Shown here: positions 1 to 11,799 of the stretch, one piece after another
Layout: each line of letters begins with the position of its first letter
Numbering within the stretch: the first letter of the stretch is position 1
Assembly: GCA_023101885.1 (NCBI GenBank)
Contig: JALPQD010000053.1
Span: 3,226,447-3,290,446 of the forward strand
Reading direction: 5' to 3'
DNA from: Typhlomys cinereus
Taxonomy: Eukaryota > Chordata > Mammalia > Rodentia > Platacanthomyidae
Length of the DNA stretch: 64,000 bases
Translations under genes and position numbers: made by a program
Notes under the pieces: generated by a model
Seen by the model: the letters and a program-made list of their open reading frames with translations, nothing else
What the model was told of the DNA's origin: nothing
The model's database searches: none

Positions 1-182
1 TGGTGTTGAAAAGTACAGTATCTGAAATGAAAATTTTGATAGGAACACAAGCAGAATTGAGAAGACAGAACAACAAATGTAAAGACAGGTCAATTAAGCT
101 GTTTACCTTGAAGAAAGCCTGTAAGATTTTTGAAACACCATCAAGCATAACAAGTAATGAAAGTTCCAGAAGGAGAGGAGAA

Positions 183-300
183 AAGGGATAAAAATGTGCA
201 AAGCCCTGGGTTTGATCCCTGTTCCAAGGAGAAATAGGAGGAGGAAGAGAAGGTTAAGGAGGAAGAGAAGGAGCAATGACTGAAAAATTCCCAATTTAAA
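183..300. repeat. ID-type SINE relic and purine-rich tract
   Basis: A short stretch near 195-226 resembles the B-box half of an ID-type element (gggtttgatccctg). It runs into a GGA/GAA-rich purine tract to about 280. No coding potential is apparent. Confidence 0.3.
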
Positions 301-337
301 TGGAAGAATTTATTAATCTGAACATCTCAAAAAGCTC

Positions 338-420
338 AGTGCATGCTGAGTACGGAGCTCTATGGTAAAATGCTTGATGTGTGAGGCTATGGGTTTGATA
401 TCAAGCACTGAGGGCAAATA
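338..420 (+). repeat. ID/B4-like SINE relic
   Basis: A degenerate tRNA-like head with a B-box-like segment (gggtttgatatcaagc) is visible. It is diverged and lacks clear target-site duplications. Confidence 0.35.
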
Positions 421-1007
421 AATGAACTGCAAATCAGCAAGGAGGATAAACAAAAAGATTCACGGTGAGACAGATCATGTCAAACTTCCCTAAGATTAAC
501 AACTGATTTGCCATTTTAAGCCACACAGACCCAAAGTCAGTGATGACATATTCAAAGTGTTGGAGGGAAAATTCTACACCCAGAAAAACTACCTATCAGA
601 AATGAAAGAGACGTGGGGGTTCTATAAGTTTCTCATTGATGTAATAAGTGCCTAAACCAAACCACTTAGGGAAATGAAGGAGTTTATTGGTTCACAATTC
701 CAAGTCATGGCTCATCATGTCAAGGATGATCATAATAGCATGAGGAGCTAAGGGAACTGGTCACAACACATCCAAAGTCAAAAACAAAGAAGGGGGAATC
801 AATGCATGCATGCCAGCCCATGTCTTTACATATGTGCTCTACCTGCTAGGAAACATGCCACTCATAACTAAAGCAATTAAAGCAATTCCCATCAATTAAA
901 GCAATTAAGACAATCTCCTATAGACTTATTCACAAGCTTTTCTTAACTAAATAATTCTTCATAAGTTTGCCTAGAGGGTCACCTTCTGGGTATAAGGTTG
1001 GCAACTG
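421..1007. other. No gene; possible old interspersed repeat 640-1000
   Basis: I see no exon or conserved protein. From about 640 the text (ggagtttattggttcacaattcc) resembles a class of old rodent interspersed repeats, and the insertion at 1951-2306 has a similar opening. I cannot assign a family. Confidence 0.3.
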
Positions 1008-1140
1008 AGACTGTCACTGTGGTACATGCCAGTAATGGAGAGACCGAGGAAGAGAAAAATCACGAATTCAAAGCCAGCTTGAACTAGAAAGCAAATCTGA
1101 AGCCAATCTGTAAGACTATGCAGCTGCTTTTATTTGTTTT
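1008..1140 (+). repeat. B1-like SINE relic
   Basis: The pattern tggtacatgccagtaatgg, a later aattcaaagccagcttgaac and a closing segment fit a diverged B1 (7SL-derived) element in sense orientation. Confidence 0.4.
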
Positions 1141-1178
1141 CAGTGCCCTACTGAAATGAGACATCTAAAACAAAAAAT

Positions 1179-1345
1179 GGGGCTGGTTAGATAGCTCAGG
1201 GGATCAAGTACCTGCTCACAAACTTGAGTTCAACCCCTGGAGCCCACAGAGTGGAAGGAAAGCTGCCTCTGACTTACACTCGTGCAAACGGCATGCGCAC
1301 GTACGCCTTCACCTTCTCTAATAAATAAATAAATAAAATTTTTTA
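1179..1345 (+). mobile_element. B2-like SINE
   Basis: A tRNA-like head (ggggctggttagatagctca) and B box (gagttcaacccctgg) are followed by a B2-type body. It ends in AATAAA repeats and an A/T-rich tail. Confidence 0.7.
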
Positions 1346-1367
1346 AAAATGAAAAGCACTAAAAAAG

Positions 1368-1640
1368 GAGTCTGGAGAAATGGCTCAGGAGTTAAGACTG
1401 TGCCTTACTAGCAAAAGGAGTTCTGATCTTAGATTCTACTTAAAAACACCAGGGAGAAATGGTACCTGCCTACGCTTTTGACCCAAGAAAGTGGAATCTG
1501 GGAAATCCCAGAGCCTAACAAAAGGAGGTAGAAACAATCCAGGATGATTCCTGAAGTCGCCCTTGGAACTCTACACACAGTGCCCTCTGATATACACAGA
1601 CACACAAACACACACAAACTAAATCATTTTTAAAAAGGAA
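1368..1640 (+). mobile_element. Older long B2-type SINE (diverged subfamily)
   Basis: The element has the head tctggagaaatggctcagg, the body segment gggaaatcccagagc, the segment atccaggatgattcctgaag and a CA-rich 3' part. This body recurs in more than fifteen copies across the window and defines the older subfamily. Confidence 0.8.
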
Positions 1641-1782
1641 GAAAATCAATGCATTACCAAATAAAAGTTGAGAAATCCATCACTAGCAAATCAGTCCTAC
1701 AAAAATGCCTAAAGTGAATCCTTTGGACTGAAATAGAGGTAACTGGACAATAAATTAAATCTACCCAAAGTAATAAAGAAAA

Positions 1783-2358
1783 CTGGGTTGGAGAGATAGC
1801 TCAGTGGGTAAAGGTGCTTGTAGCACTAGCCTAAAGAACTGAATTCAATCGCAGGAACCCACATAAAGGTGGATGGAGAAAACAAACACTCCTCTGAGAG
1901 AACAAAACTGTTCTCTGACCTACTCATGCACTGTGGCATGAACATACCTATAACGGTTACTCTTAACTATTGCTGTGAGAGAGCACTCAAAGTCAATCAA
2001 CTTTAGGGAGAAAAGGAGGTTTATTCAGCTACGGTTCCAGAGGGAAGGGACAGTCTCTCAAAGCAGAGGCGGCATGGCTGGCTGGCCAAAGCTGGAGGAG
2101 GCTAAGTCACTGCAGACATCTTGGAAGCTGAGAGCTGCAAACTGCTTGCTACAATGGCTGACTTCTCCTGAAGGTAGGGTGGGACTAATCCACCTCAAGG
2201 CCCACCCCTTGTGACTGCCTTCCTCCAGCAAGGCTCCACCTCTCAAGGTGCCATGACCTTGCCAAACACATGAGACTGTGGGGGACACATTTCAAACCAT
2301 GGCAATACCTACACATATAACCACACCCCCACACACACACACTAATAAATACTAACTT
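1783..2358 (+). mobile_element. B2-like SINE split by a later insertion
   Basis: The head and body lie at 1783-1950 (gttggagagatagctcagtg). The CA-rich tail with AATAAA lies at 2307-2358. The two halves are separated by an unrelated repeat at 1951-2306, so this B2-like copy is the older host. Confidence 0.6.
1951..2306. mobile_element. Unclassified repeat inserted in a B2-like SINE
   Basis: About 355 bp interrupt the SINE. The opening (attgctgtgagagagcac, then aaggaggtttattc) resembles common rodent repeats with an internal GGTTTATT segment. Family assignment needs a repeat library. Confidence 0.4.
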
Positions 2359-2622
2359 TTTAAAAAAGAAAATAAAGAGAACTAGTAAAGGTAATTAATT
2401 ATAGAGATCAAAATTTGAAAGTACAAATAAACGTTTTATTTATAATTTTTCTTCTACCTTATTTCAAAGAAAATTAAATAAAGCAATACTTGTAAGTATG
2501 TGTCGATTGGCACACAACGTATAAAGATACAATTTGTATGTCCAAAAGAGAACATAGGAGAGTGAAGGAAACAGAGCTCTATGGGAACAAAGTTTTATAT
2601 GCTGTTGAATAGTTGGTATCTG

Positions 2623-2831
2623 GGGCTGGAAAGGTGGCTCAGGGGTTAAGCCTCTGCCTTGCAGGCGGAAGGTACTGAGTTCGGATCCTAGACCCCATGT
2701 ATAGATGCCAGGTGGAAGCGGGGGCGGCCTGCGTTTCTGGTGCTGGTAGGGCAGAGCCTGTGAATCCCTGGGCAGAGTAAACAAGGAGGAGGTGGAGGCG
2801 TCCATGGTGGTTCCAGAATTCGTCCATGATT

Positions 2832-2870
<39 letters not shown>

Positions 2871-2934
2871 TACACATGCGCACACATGCATACACGCACA
2901 ATTGAATAAATAATAAATAAAAAAATAAAAAAAA
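2623..2934 (+). mobile_element. Young long B2-type SINE with 16-bp TSD
   Basis: This is a near-complete GC-rich subfamily copy. It has the head ggctggaaaggtggctcagg, the B box gagttcggatcc, a GC-rich body, a (CA)n tract and an AATAAA/A-rich end. The direct repeat gaatagttggtatctg flanks it at 2607-2622 and 2935-2950, so it is a clean retroposition. Confidence 0.95.
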
Positions 2935-2950
2935 GAATAGTTGGTATCTG

Positions 2951-3371
2951 TTCCGACTGGCTCCTTATAAATTATGATTTATTAAGAGAAAGATAAGATA
3001 GAATAAAGATAAGACTTACTAGGATAAGTTAATAAAAATTGGAATAAACATAAAATAATTATAACAATAAGTGTAATAAATAAGAAAATAGCTAAAAATA
3101 GTAAATAAAAAGACAATTAAAATGACATCGCAAAAATTTTTAATGAAAAAGAAGACAATAGTAGAGGAATTAAGAAAAACAAGACATGAAAAACTAGTAG
3201 CAAAATGATCAGTCTAAACCTTACTATGTCTATAATTATGTTAATATGAATGGATTAAACTTTCTGACTAAAAAGCAGAGAAAAATCTAGGAACATAGGT
3301 CAGTGGAATGCTTGTCCAATTTACTCAGAAGACATGGGTTCAATCCCTACATACAAAAGGAAAAGGACGCC
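2951..3371. other. AT-rich intergenic sequence, nothing recognised
   Basis: The stretch is A-rich with no open frame or repeat I can name. A fragment near 3296-3360 may be an ID-like relic. Confidence 0.3.
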
Positions 3372-3388
3372 AAGAAAGGATGTGTGGT

Positions 3389-3617
3389 TTGGGGCTGGAG
3401 AGGTGGCTCAGGGGTTAAGCCTCTGCTTTGCAGGCGGACGGTCCTGAGTTTGGATCCTAGACCCCACGTATAGACACCGGGCAGAAGCGGGGTCGGCCTG
3501 CGTTTCTGGTCCTGGTGGGGCGGAGCCTGTGAATCCCAGGGCAGAGTAAACAAGGAGGAGGTGGAGGCGTCCATGGTGGTTCCCGAATTCGTCCGTGGTT
3601 CTACACACACATACATA

Positions 3618-3657
<40 letters not shown>

Positions 3658-3722
3658 TGCACATGTGCACACACGCATACACGCACAATTGAATAAATAA
3701 TAAATAAATTAAAAAAAAAAAA
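3389..3722 (+). mobile_element. Young long B2-type SINE with 17-bp TSD
   Basis: This is a full-length GC-rich subfamily copy. The direct repeat aagaaaggatgtgtggt lies at 3372-3388 and 3723-3739. The 3' half carries a CA microsatellite of about 50 bp before the A-rich tail. Confidence 0.95.
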
Positions 3723-3739
3723 AAGAAAGGATGTGTGGT

Positions 3740-3950
3740 GGCACATGCTTGTAAATCCCAGCCCTCAGGAAGCTAGGCTGGAAAATCACAAGTTGCTTGA
3801 AGAAGCCTGGGCCACATAAGGAGACCCAGACAAAAGAACAAAAGGCAGAAATTAAGTCAGGCGCTATGGTGCACTCCTGTAATCCCAAGTACTCTGAAGA
3901 TAGAGGCAGAAGAATTGGGGGTTTGAGACCATTCTGGGCAAAGTAGTAAA
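3740..3950 (+). mobile_element. Two tandem B1-like SINEs
   Basis: Two 7SL-type segments lie side by side. The first starts near ggcacatgcttgtaaatccc and the second near ggtgcactcctgtaatccc. Each is followed by the typical agaagaattggg/gtttgagacc motifs. Confidence 0.65.
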
Positions 3951-4059
3951 AGTGTGTTTTGGAAGGATGGGTGAGCAGGGACTGGGATTAAGCCCAGAAG
4001 AAAACAGCTCAGTGGCATTGTGTTTGCTTAGTACATACAAAGTCCTGGGGTTCCATCTC

Positions 4060-4062
4060 ATG

Positions 4063-4113
<51 letters not shown>

Positions 4114-4352
4114 GTGTGTATCAGGCACACTGTGTGTGTCTATGGAGACCCAAGAGTGATTTCAGGAATCACTCTGGATCGTGCCACCTTCTCCTTGCTT
4201 TGCTCTGGAGTTTCCCAGGCTCCACCTTCCAGGATCAGAAGTGCAGGCCGCCACTGTTTCCACCTGATATTTTTATGTGGGATTTTGGATCCGAACTGAG
4301 GACCTTCTGCTTGTGAGGCAGCGACTTAAGCCCTGAGCCATCTCTCCAGCTC
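4060..4352 (-). mobile_element. Older long B2-type SINE with TG-rich end
   Basis: Reading the minus strand from 4352 gives the tRNA-like head, the older body and a CA tract (plus-strand (TG)n at 4066-4120). The plus strand ends in the reverse head cctgagccatctctccagct. Confidence 0.8.
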
Positions 4353-4382
4353 AGAAAATAGATTTTTAAAAAACTAAATGAT

Positions 4383-4815
4383 CCAAGCCAAGTAAGGTAG
4401 CAAATAATTATAATTTCAACATTAGGAAGCTAGAGACAGAAAAAACAATAATTCAAGGTCAATCTCAGCTACACAGGGGCTAGAGAGTTGGCTCAGGGGT
4501 TAAGCCTTTGCCTTGCAGGCGGAAGGTCCTGAATTCGGATCCTAGACCCCATGTATAGACGCCAGGTGGAAGCGGGGGTGGCCTGCGTTTCTGGTCCTGG
4601 TAGGGTGGAGCCTGTGGAGGTCCATGGTGGTTCCCGAATTCCCCCGTGGTTCTACACACACACACACACACACATACATACACACACGCGTGCACACACA
4701 CACAATTGAATAAAATAATAATAATAATAAAAAACAGCAAATAAAAAAAAAAATCTCAGCTACACAGAAAATTTGAGACCAGCATGAGTTATACAAGACT
4801 TTGTCTCAAAAAAAA
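4383..4815 (+). mobile_element. B1-like SINE interrupted by a younger SINE
   Basis: The B1-type halves lie at 4383-4476 and 4752-4815, the latter ending in tttgtctcaaaaaaaa. They are separated by the young SINE at 4477-4751, whose target-site duplication is made of B1 sequence. Confidence 0.6.
4477..4751 (+). mobile_element. Young long B2-type SINE with internal deletion
   Basis: The duplication aatctcagctacacag lies at 4461-4476 and 4752-4767. The body lacks about 40 bp of the region that carries the cagagtaaacaaggaggagg segment in other copies. Confidence 0.93.
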
Positions 4816-4817
4816 TT

Positions 4818-5199
4818 GATTCAGTTGTATGCTGTATATAAGAGCTACACTTTGGATTTGAAAATACAAATATATTAAAAGTAAAAGGATAGGAAAAGTT
4901 ATGTTATTTAGTTAACCCAAGGAAAGGTACTAAATAGCTATATTGACATTGCAAAACAAGTGTTGTTAAAAGAGGATAAACCCATTAAGAAGATACAAAA
5001 ATTAAGCATGTATAATGTTGCAGCTAACCACAGATCCCCAAAATTGCTGAAGTAAACCCTGACAGAGCTGAAAAGTAATATACACGTTCCAGCAGTAATA
5101 CTTAGAGATTTCAGTTCTCTGTTAGTATGGTTAGGGATTGAAATCTTCCCTGAAGACTTCTATGCTGTAGGCATAAATTAAAACCACCTTGAAATCTTC
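4818..5199. other. AT-rich intergenic sequence, nothing recognised
   Basis: No exon, conserved protein or clear repeat is visible. The sequence may contain old L1-derived material continuous with the L1 fragment that follows. Confidence 0.3.
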
Positions 5200-5985
5200 C
5201 TTGTCCCTGTCAGAATAGCTATTAAATCAAGAAAGCTAATGACAACAAACTCTGGTGAGGAAGTGTAAACTTGTGCAGTCACTCTGGAAGTCAGTATAAA
5301 GTTTCCTCAAAAAATTAAAAATAGGGACTGAAGAGATGGCTCAGGGGTTAAAATTCTGCTTCACAAGCAGAAGGACTTGAGTTCAGATCTTGTTTCCCAT
5401 GTAAAAAAACACCAGGTGGAAATGGCAGCGGCCTGTATTTCCCACTTTGGAAGGTAGAACCTGGGAAATCCCAGAGCAAAGCAATTAAGAGGTAGAGCAA
5501 TCAGGGATGATTCCCAAGGTCACTGTTAGGCCTCATGAGCACACCGTGTCCTCTGATACATAGAGACACACACATGAATACACAGATACACACACACACA
5601 AATACACATGTACACAATCAATAAAAAATAGAATTCAGTTCTACCATTCTTGGATATATACCCAAAGGGCTGTAAGTCAGAATGCCACACAGATAATTAC
5701 ACATCCATATTTATTGCTAGACTATTCATAATAACCAGGAAATAAAATCAGCATAAATGTCCATCGACAGATGAATGGATAATAAAATGTGGTGAATGTA
5801 CACACAGAACTTTATATAGTCTTAAAGAAACATGAAGTCATGTTTTGTGCAAGAAAATGGACAGAACTGGATATCTTTATGTTAAAGGAAATGATCCTAG
5901 ACTCAGAAAGACAAATACTTCATGTTTTCTGTTACATGTAAAACTTATTTTTGAATTTACATATGTGTACATAGAGCATGAAACT
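5200..5985 (+). mobile_element. L1 (LINE-1) 3' fragment, interrupted
   Basis: The segments aacaaactctggtgagg, ccatatttattgctagac and cgacagatgaatggataa are characteristic of the end of L1 ORF2 and the 3' region in sense orientation. A SINE at 5327-5630 splits it. The reading frame is broken. Confidence 0.75.
5327..5630 (+). mobile_element. Older long B2-type SINE inside L1
   Basis: The element has the head gggactgaagagatggctca, the older body and a CA/ACA-rich end. It is flanked by a short duplication (aaaaatag) made of L1 sequence. Confidence 0.82.
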
Positions 5986-6315
5986 AAATTGCATATTATT
6001 AGGAAGATGGTCCAAAGGAAAAATGGCTTTCCACACAAGTATGAGGACAGAGCTCAGATTCGCAGACCCCATATAAAGGCTGAAGGCCTGCAATGGAGGC
6101 AGTGACAGGAGGATCCCTGGAGCAGACTGGCTGGCTAGAGAGCTGATGATCAAGCTTTGTAGTCAGCTGAGAAGCCATAAACAGAAAGCAGTCAAGGAAG
6201 ACACCTGCTGTCAACTTCAGGCCTCCACACAGACGGATAGACTCAGGCCTGTTCACCCTCAGATATATGTGTATACACGCACACATGAACATGTCTACAG
6301 GCCTCACACACATGC
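5986..6315 (+). repeat. Possible B2/B3-like SINE
   Basis: A weak SINE-like organisation is present: a tRNA-like start near 6000, a cttcaggcctccacacagac segment and a short CACA region. The assignment is tentative. Confidence 0.35.
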
Positions 6316-6654
6316 ATAGGGAGGAAGATCATGCAAGGAGTGGGAATAAGCTTAAGAGGGAAAAGAGAAGATAATGGAATACATGTGATAAGATGTGCTA
6401 AATGGGGGATTCTTGGGGGAAAGGAAGGAAGCAAGCTAGAGGTCAGGGAGCACAGAGGAGAGCAGGAGGGGAGGGCAATGATTGAGGGTCTTCAATGAGT
6501 TTAAAGTTGCAGACAAGGAGGTACAGAAAAAGAAGCTCCTAAGTTTGGAAAGAAGAGGGCCAAGTAGTAAACATGTTAGCAAACATGAAAAAGGCAGAGG
6601 TTGAGTCAAAGAATAAGGCCCGCCCAGCAGGTCTCAAGCAGAGAGCTAAAAGCA
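6316..6654. other. Purine-rich intergenic sequence, nothing recognised
   Basis: The stretch is rich in AGG/GAA and has no gene or clear repeat. Confidence 0.3.
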
Positions 6655-6807
6655 GAGGAGATAAAGCTGCTCATAGATTGTGAACCAGGTCAGTGATGGA
6701 CCAGCAAACCTGACCATCTGGTTTTGATCCTGAGAACCCAAGAAAAGGTGGGAGGTGGAAGCAACTCCATGAAGTTGTCCTCTGACCTCCACATGTGCCA
6801 TGCACAT

Positions 6808-6849
<42 letters not shown>

Positions 6850-6865
6850 TTTAAAAACAGTACTC
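6655..6865 (+). mobile_element. B2/B3-like SINE with CA tract
   Basis: The sequence ttgatcctgagaacccaag, then gttgtcctctgacctccac, then a perfect (CA)n at about 6811-6844 fits a B2/B3-type element in sense orientation. Confidence 0.65.
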
Positions 6866-8161
6866 TAAAACACTGATCAGTGACAATATATTGGCAAATG
6901 ACAAAGTGACCTCTGTGGCAAAGGGACAGAGACGACTGTTCAGTAAGATAAATGACAAGCAAGAGATGGTGTCATTTAAACACTTACCATTACGCCCACA
7001 GATTAGAGAAGTTCTCAGCACTTAACCAAGAACCATTCTTTTGCCATGGAAAATGTTTAGTACAGAGAACCACAACTGGCCAAAATGCAGAGAGTCGCTT
7101 GACTATGGATTGCTCAGTCCTAAAGTGGCAGTGGGGAAAGGTGCTCCACACAGTGTCCTCTAGTCAGGACAGGGCTGCTTCATCAGGAACTCACTGCATG
7201 TGTCCACTTTCATGAGACCTGCACAATGGGTGGTGTATCAACGTTTCACCATGGATGAGGGAGATGTCAAGAAACACTACACCAGACAGGGGAAGAGGAG
7301 CTTCTTTACTCAACAATTTACCTATTGATATGTTATTCATGTCCCAACAAGTACTCAGACATTTACTTGCCAGTACAGGCATCCCAGAAAAATACCCAAT
7401 GGGCCACACATGAAAGTATAAGGAAGAATGGCTGAAAAGGAGAAATTATGAAATGGGACAGGTTGGGGGATGGGATTACACAGTAAGGAATGAGAAGTCA
7501 CAAATTCATTGTATTTATGAATTAATGTGTCAAAAAATAAAAAAAATGTAAAAAGAGAGATAGGAATAAAGCCCACTAATAAACTGGATGTAATTACAAG
7601 AGGAGAGACTATGAAGAAGGCTAGAATACACATGGGAAGATGGTCTTCCGTGAGGTCCTCAGGCCTCGGTAACAGTACATCTATGATCTGTACAATCTGA
7701 CAGGCTGATAAGTATATATCAGTGTTGGGCAGGTTCACACAAAGAAACATGTCAGGTGGTTTTCTAGAGATCTGGTGAAAGTGGAGGCCAAAGAGAGAAA
7801 GAGGACTTGTGGACCTGTGAATGCCCGCGGGAACACGGCAGAAGCAGCATGTTTCCTAACCTTCCCAAATACCAGGTCAGATTCTACCCTTGCTTTATCA
7901 CGATCCTCTCAGCAGGGCTCTTGCTATAAGCTGCCTTCACCAAGAATCTTGCACAGATGGCTGCAAAAGGCAGGAGCAGAATGGGGACAGGAAGGCCCAG
8001 CAGGCCTGACGAAAGTCACATTCCCACGCATCACTAATTCATGATACTTCTTCTATTCCTCACGCCAAGGCTTTCCCTCGCAAATTCCCATAGATCTCCC
8101 ACACATGAACCCACGCTGTACTAGGACTCTCAGATCACACAGACCACACTAGGAAGATAGG
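6866..8161. other. Intergenic sequence, no gene recognised
   Basis: No conserved protein or confident repeat is visible over about 1.3 kb. Open frames up to about 130 codons exist here, but they have no recognisable domain and sit in AT-rich text. Confidence 0.35.
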
Positions 8162-8163
8162 TG

Positions 8164-8206
<43 letters not shown>
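8162..8206. repeat. (GA)n microsatellite
   Basis: An uninterrupted GA-rich tract of about 40 bp, polypurine on the plus strand. Confidence 0.95.
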
Positions 8207-8208
<2 letters not shown>

Positions 8209-8860
8209 ATTAATTAGTACTTCTTTCCCCAAAAAATAAGCAAGTCCTGTCACATGAACTGCTTTCTAGCAACCTTTTCAAGACTTAGCTACATGTGATG
8301 GAGATATAATCAGAAGGATCATAGAAAGTTTTTAAAAGTCTAGACTCCAAGAGTCCCAAGGTCAAGTAGCCAAAGACAACTATCAAGGTCATTAATGTAA
8401 TTAAATTTTATCCTAGAAAAGTATTTTCTTGTACATTACTCCCCATGTTGTTATAGTCATGTTGTGAGGATATAGGCCAAGAGTATATCAAGGAGGCATC
8501 TGAGCCTCAGGGAAGTTAAAGAATTTGTTCAAAATCTGTACTCTGAAGGTCTCCCTTCAAATAAATGTTCATTCATTTCTCTCATACCGCCACCTAGTGG
8601 ACAAAAAAATCCACTGCTCAGCTCTGCGGTTCTTTCATATCCAGGGACAGGCACAGCAGGAAATCTGATATTCCAGTTTCTAATTGCTTCCTCTGAGTTT
8701 TCTCACTTCTACAAGCTTTGTTTGTTGACAAGGATGGGCTCAGATAGTAAACATTCTCAAAGGCTGTGGATCCAGAAAAGAGATTAACCCTTGAGAGCTG
8801 AATAGGCAGAAAGAACGGTAATTGCCAGGAAATAATTATCCCCCCCCTTGTTGATGTTAA
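8207..8860. other. Intergenic sequence, no gene recognised
   Basis: No gene or named repeat is visible. The right end carries an 8-C run at 8840-8847 that can pair with the 10-G run at the start of the adjacent retrocopy. Confidence 0.3.
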
Positions 8861-8873
8861 AAGACAAAAATAA

Positions 8874-9850
<977 letters not shown>

Positions 9851-9863
9851 AAGACAAAAATAA

Positions 9864-10355
9864 CTAAAAAGAACTTTGAATTTCAGCAAATGTTCCTGTT
9901 GGGTAATTCTGTATTTTTTTTCTCTTAGAAACTGTTACATGCTCTCAGCTTTACAGTTTTGTTCTGTTTTTTGCCTTTCTTGTTTTAAGTTTATTCTTTC
10001 TATTTGGGGCACATGTATCTTTATAATCAGACTGTAAATGGGATTTTCTGACATTTTCAGAACAGAAAGTATGGTAATTTGACTCTCCATTGGCCCCATA
10101 CCTCCAGAGAAAGTTATTCACTTTATTTTTTATGAACAATAATTAAATCTTATAGTAAAGTTTTCAGAAAAGATGTAAAAGAAAGGCTGGAGACCAATTC
10201 TCATTCTCCTCAAGTTTATGTAACCTGTAGGCAATATTCATTGTGTATGAATAATATGGTTTTTACATTGAATTAATGAATTTTGCATTTTTTTCTGAAA
10301 CTCACATTTAAGTTTTGTGTGTGTGTGTTCATATTTTAAAGGGATTAACTTTTTT
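9864..10355. other. AT-rich intergenic sequence, nothing recognised
   Basis: No gene or named repeat is visible. Confidence 0.3.
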
Positions 10356-10364
10356 GCAATTTTT

Positions 10365-10598
10365 CAAAAATTTTTTTTATTCAGTTGTGCATGTGTGTGC
10401 GTGTATGTATGTGTGTGTGTGTGTGTTTGTGTGTGTGTAGAACCACGGGCGAATTCGGGAACCACCACGGACCCCCTCCACCTCCTCGTTTACTCTGCCC
10501 CAGGATTCACAGGCTCCGCCCTACCAGGACCAGAAACGCAGGCCGCCCCCTCTTCCGAAAGGCAGAGGTTTAACCCCTGAGCCACCTCTCCAGCCCCC
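10365..10598 (-). mobile_element. Young long B2-type SINE, internally deleted
   Basis: On the plus strand it runs from a T-rich end through a TG tract and gaaccacgggcgaattcggg to the reverse head cctgagccacctctccagcc. It lacks the segment containing the gtctatacgtgg motif. A short duplication (gcaatttt) flanks it. Confidence 0.9.
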
Positions 10599-10616
10599 GC
10601 AATTTTTTTTCTTATC

Positions 10617-10873
10617 TGAGCCTATAGTCCCAGCTCCTGAGGAGGTCGAGGAAGGAAGATTACTTTAGTTCAGGAATGTAAAGCCTGTCTGTGCAATATA
10701 GTGAGACCAGTCTTTAAAAGAAAACCATGTATGATTTTCACTTGGGTAATCCCAGTGCTTGGAAGACTGAGTCAAAGGGATTTCTGTATGTCTTGAGGCC
10801 AGCTTGAAATACATGGTAAACTGCAGCACAGTCTGCACTTCAAAGTGAGATCCTGTCTCTAAATAAATAAATA
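10617..10873 (+). mobile_element. Two adjacent B1-like SINEs
   Basis: 7SL-type sequences start near tatagtcccagctcctgagg and near gtaatcccagtgcttggaag. The second ends in tgagatcctgtctctaaata with an AAAT-rich tail. Confidence 0.65.
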
Positions 10874-11183
10874 TTGAGAGAGAGAGAAGAAAGAATGGGA
10901 AGATGGGAGGGTAGGACAAACAGCATTGTCCTGTGCCCCACCAACCTGAAAGAAGACATTTGACCTGCGACTGCAGAAAAAGTGTGACACACAGAATGGC
11001 AGGCAGGGTCCGACAACAGCTGACTATAAGGCATTCAAGACCAGAAACTTGAACACAAGATTTAGAAAACAGACCCCAACACGGAGAAGTGGACAAAGCA
11101 GTAAAGAAGATGAAGATCCACACCTACCTAAGTGTGCAAACTAAAGAGAAAAGAAATCTCATGGACAGGTTCATGTACCGGAG
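10874..11183. other. Unclassified intergenic sequence
   Basis: No gene is recognised. It is continuous in character with the duplicated block to its right and may be part of an unannotated repeat. Confidence 0.3.
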
Positions 11184-11551
11184 GACTCGTGAACACCGCA
11201 CAGGAATGGACTCGTGAACACCACACAGGAATGGACCTGAAACAAACTCAGTGAATGCAGATCTACTCAGGCAGACTGCCAGACACTGATGGGAACAGCC
11301 TACAAACACTAGGAAAGCGAAAATCTCCAGTTTCAAAGGTCAAGAAGCGCACAGAATGGTGACCTCAGACTCGTGAACACCGCACAGGAATGGACTCGTG
11401 AACACCACACAGGAATGGACCTGAAACAAACTCAGTGAATGCAGATCTACTCAGGCAGACTGCCAGACACTGATGGGAACAGCCTACAAACACTAGGAAA
11501 GCGAAAATCTCCAGTTTCAAAGGTCAAGAAGCGCACAGAATGGTGACCTCA
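11184..11551. repeat. Perfect 184-bp tandem duplication (two copies)
   Basis: Copies at 11184-11367 and 11368-11551 look identical by eye. Each unit itself opens with two near-identical 26-bp repeats (gactcgtgaacaccgcacagg, then the same with cacac). Confidence 0.95.
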
Positions 11552-11799
11552 GAAATCTCAGACATTGAAATCCATGCATGGAAGCTACTAGCCAGCACAC
11601 ACAGAAGACAGCAACTGGGATGGGAAGAAGCGCCGTGCTGAGCACTAGGAAACTCCTAGGGGAGGGCTGACTCATGAATTCAACCCAGCCAGGCTGACAG
11701 ACAGAAGAAATCTTTAATATAGATTACTCTGGTCTAAATCTGCTCTAACTCCATCAGTAGAGTTAGGGCCAAAAGAAGAAGGAATTTACATTCATCCTG
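11552..11799. other. Unclassified intergenic sequence
   Basis: No gene is recognised between the tandem duplication and the LTR. Confidence 0.3.

Noticed and set aside
2464..4740. Recurring open frames with CVCVCV stretches followed by a shared TNSGTTMDAS-like text, seen at many places in the window
   Set aside because: They look like a protein family but are frames through the SINE body and its CA tract. They have no independent coding evidence.
11184..11551. CRISPR-like or satellite array
   Set aside because: Only two copies, no spacers, and the context is a mammalian intergenic region. It is a simple tandem duplication.
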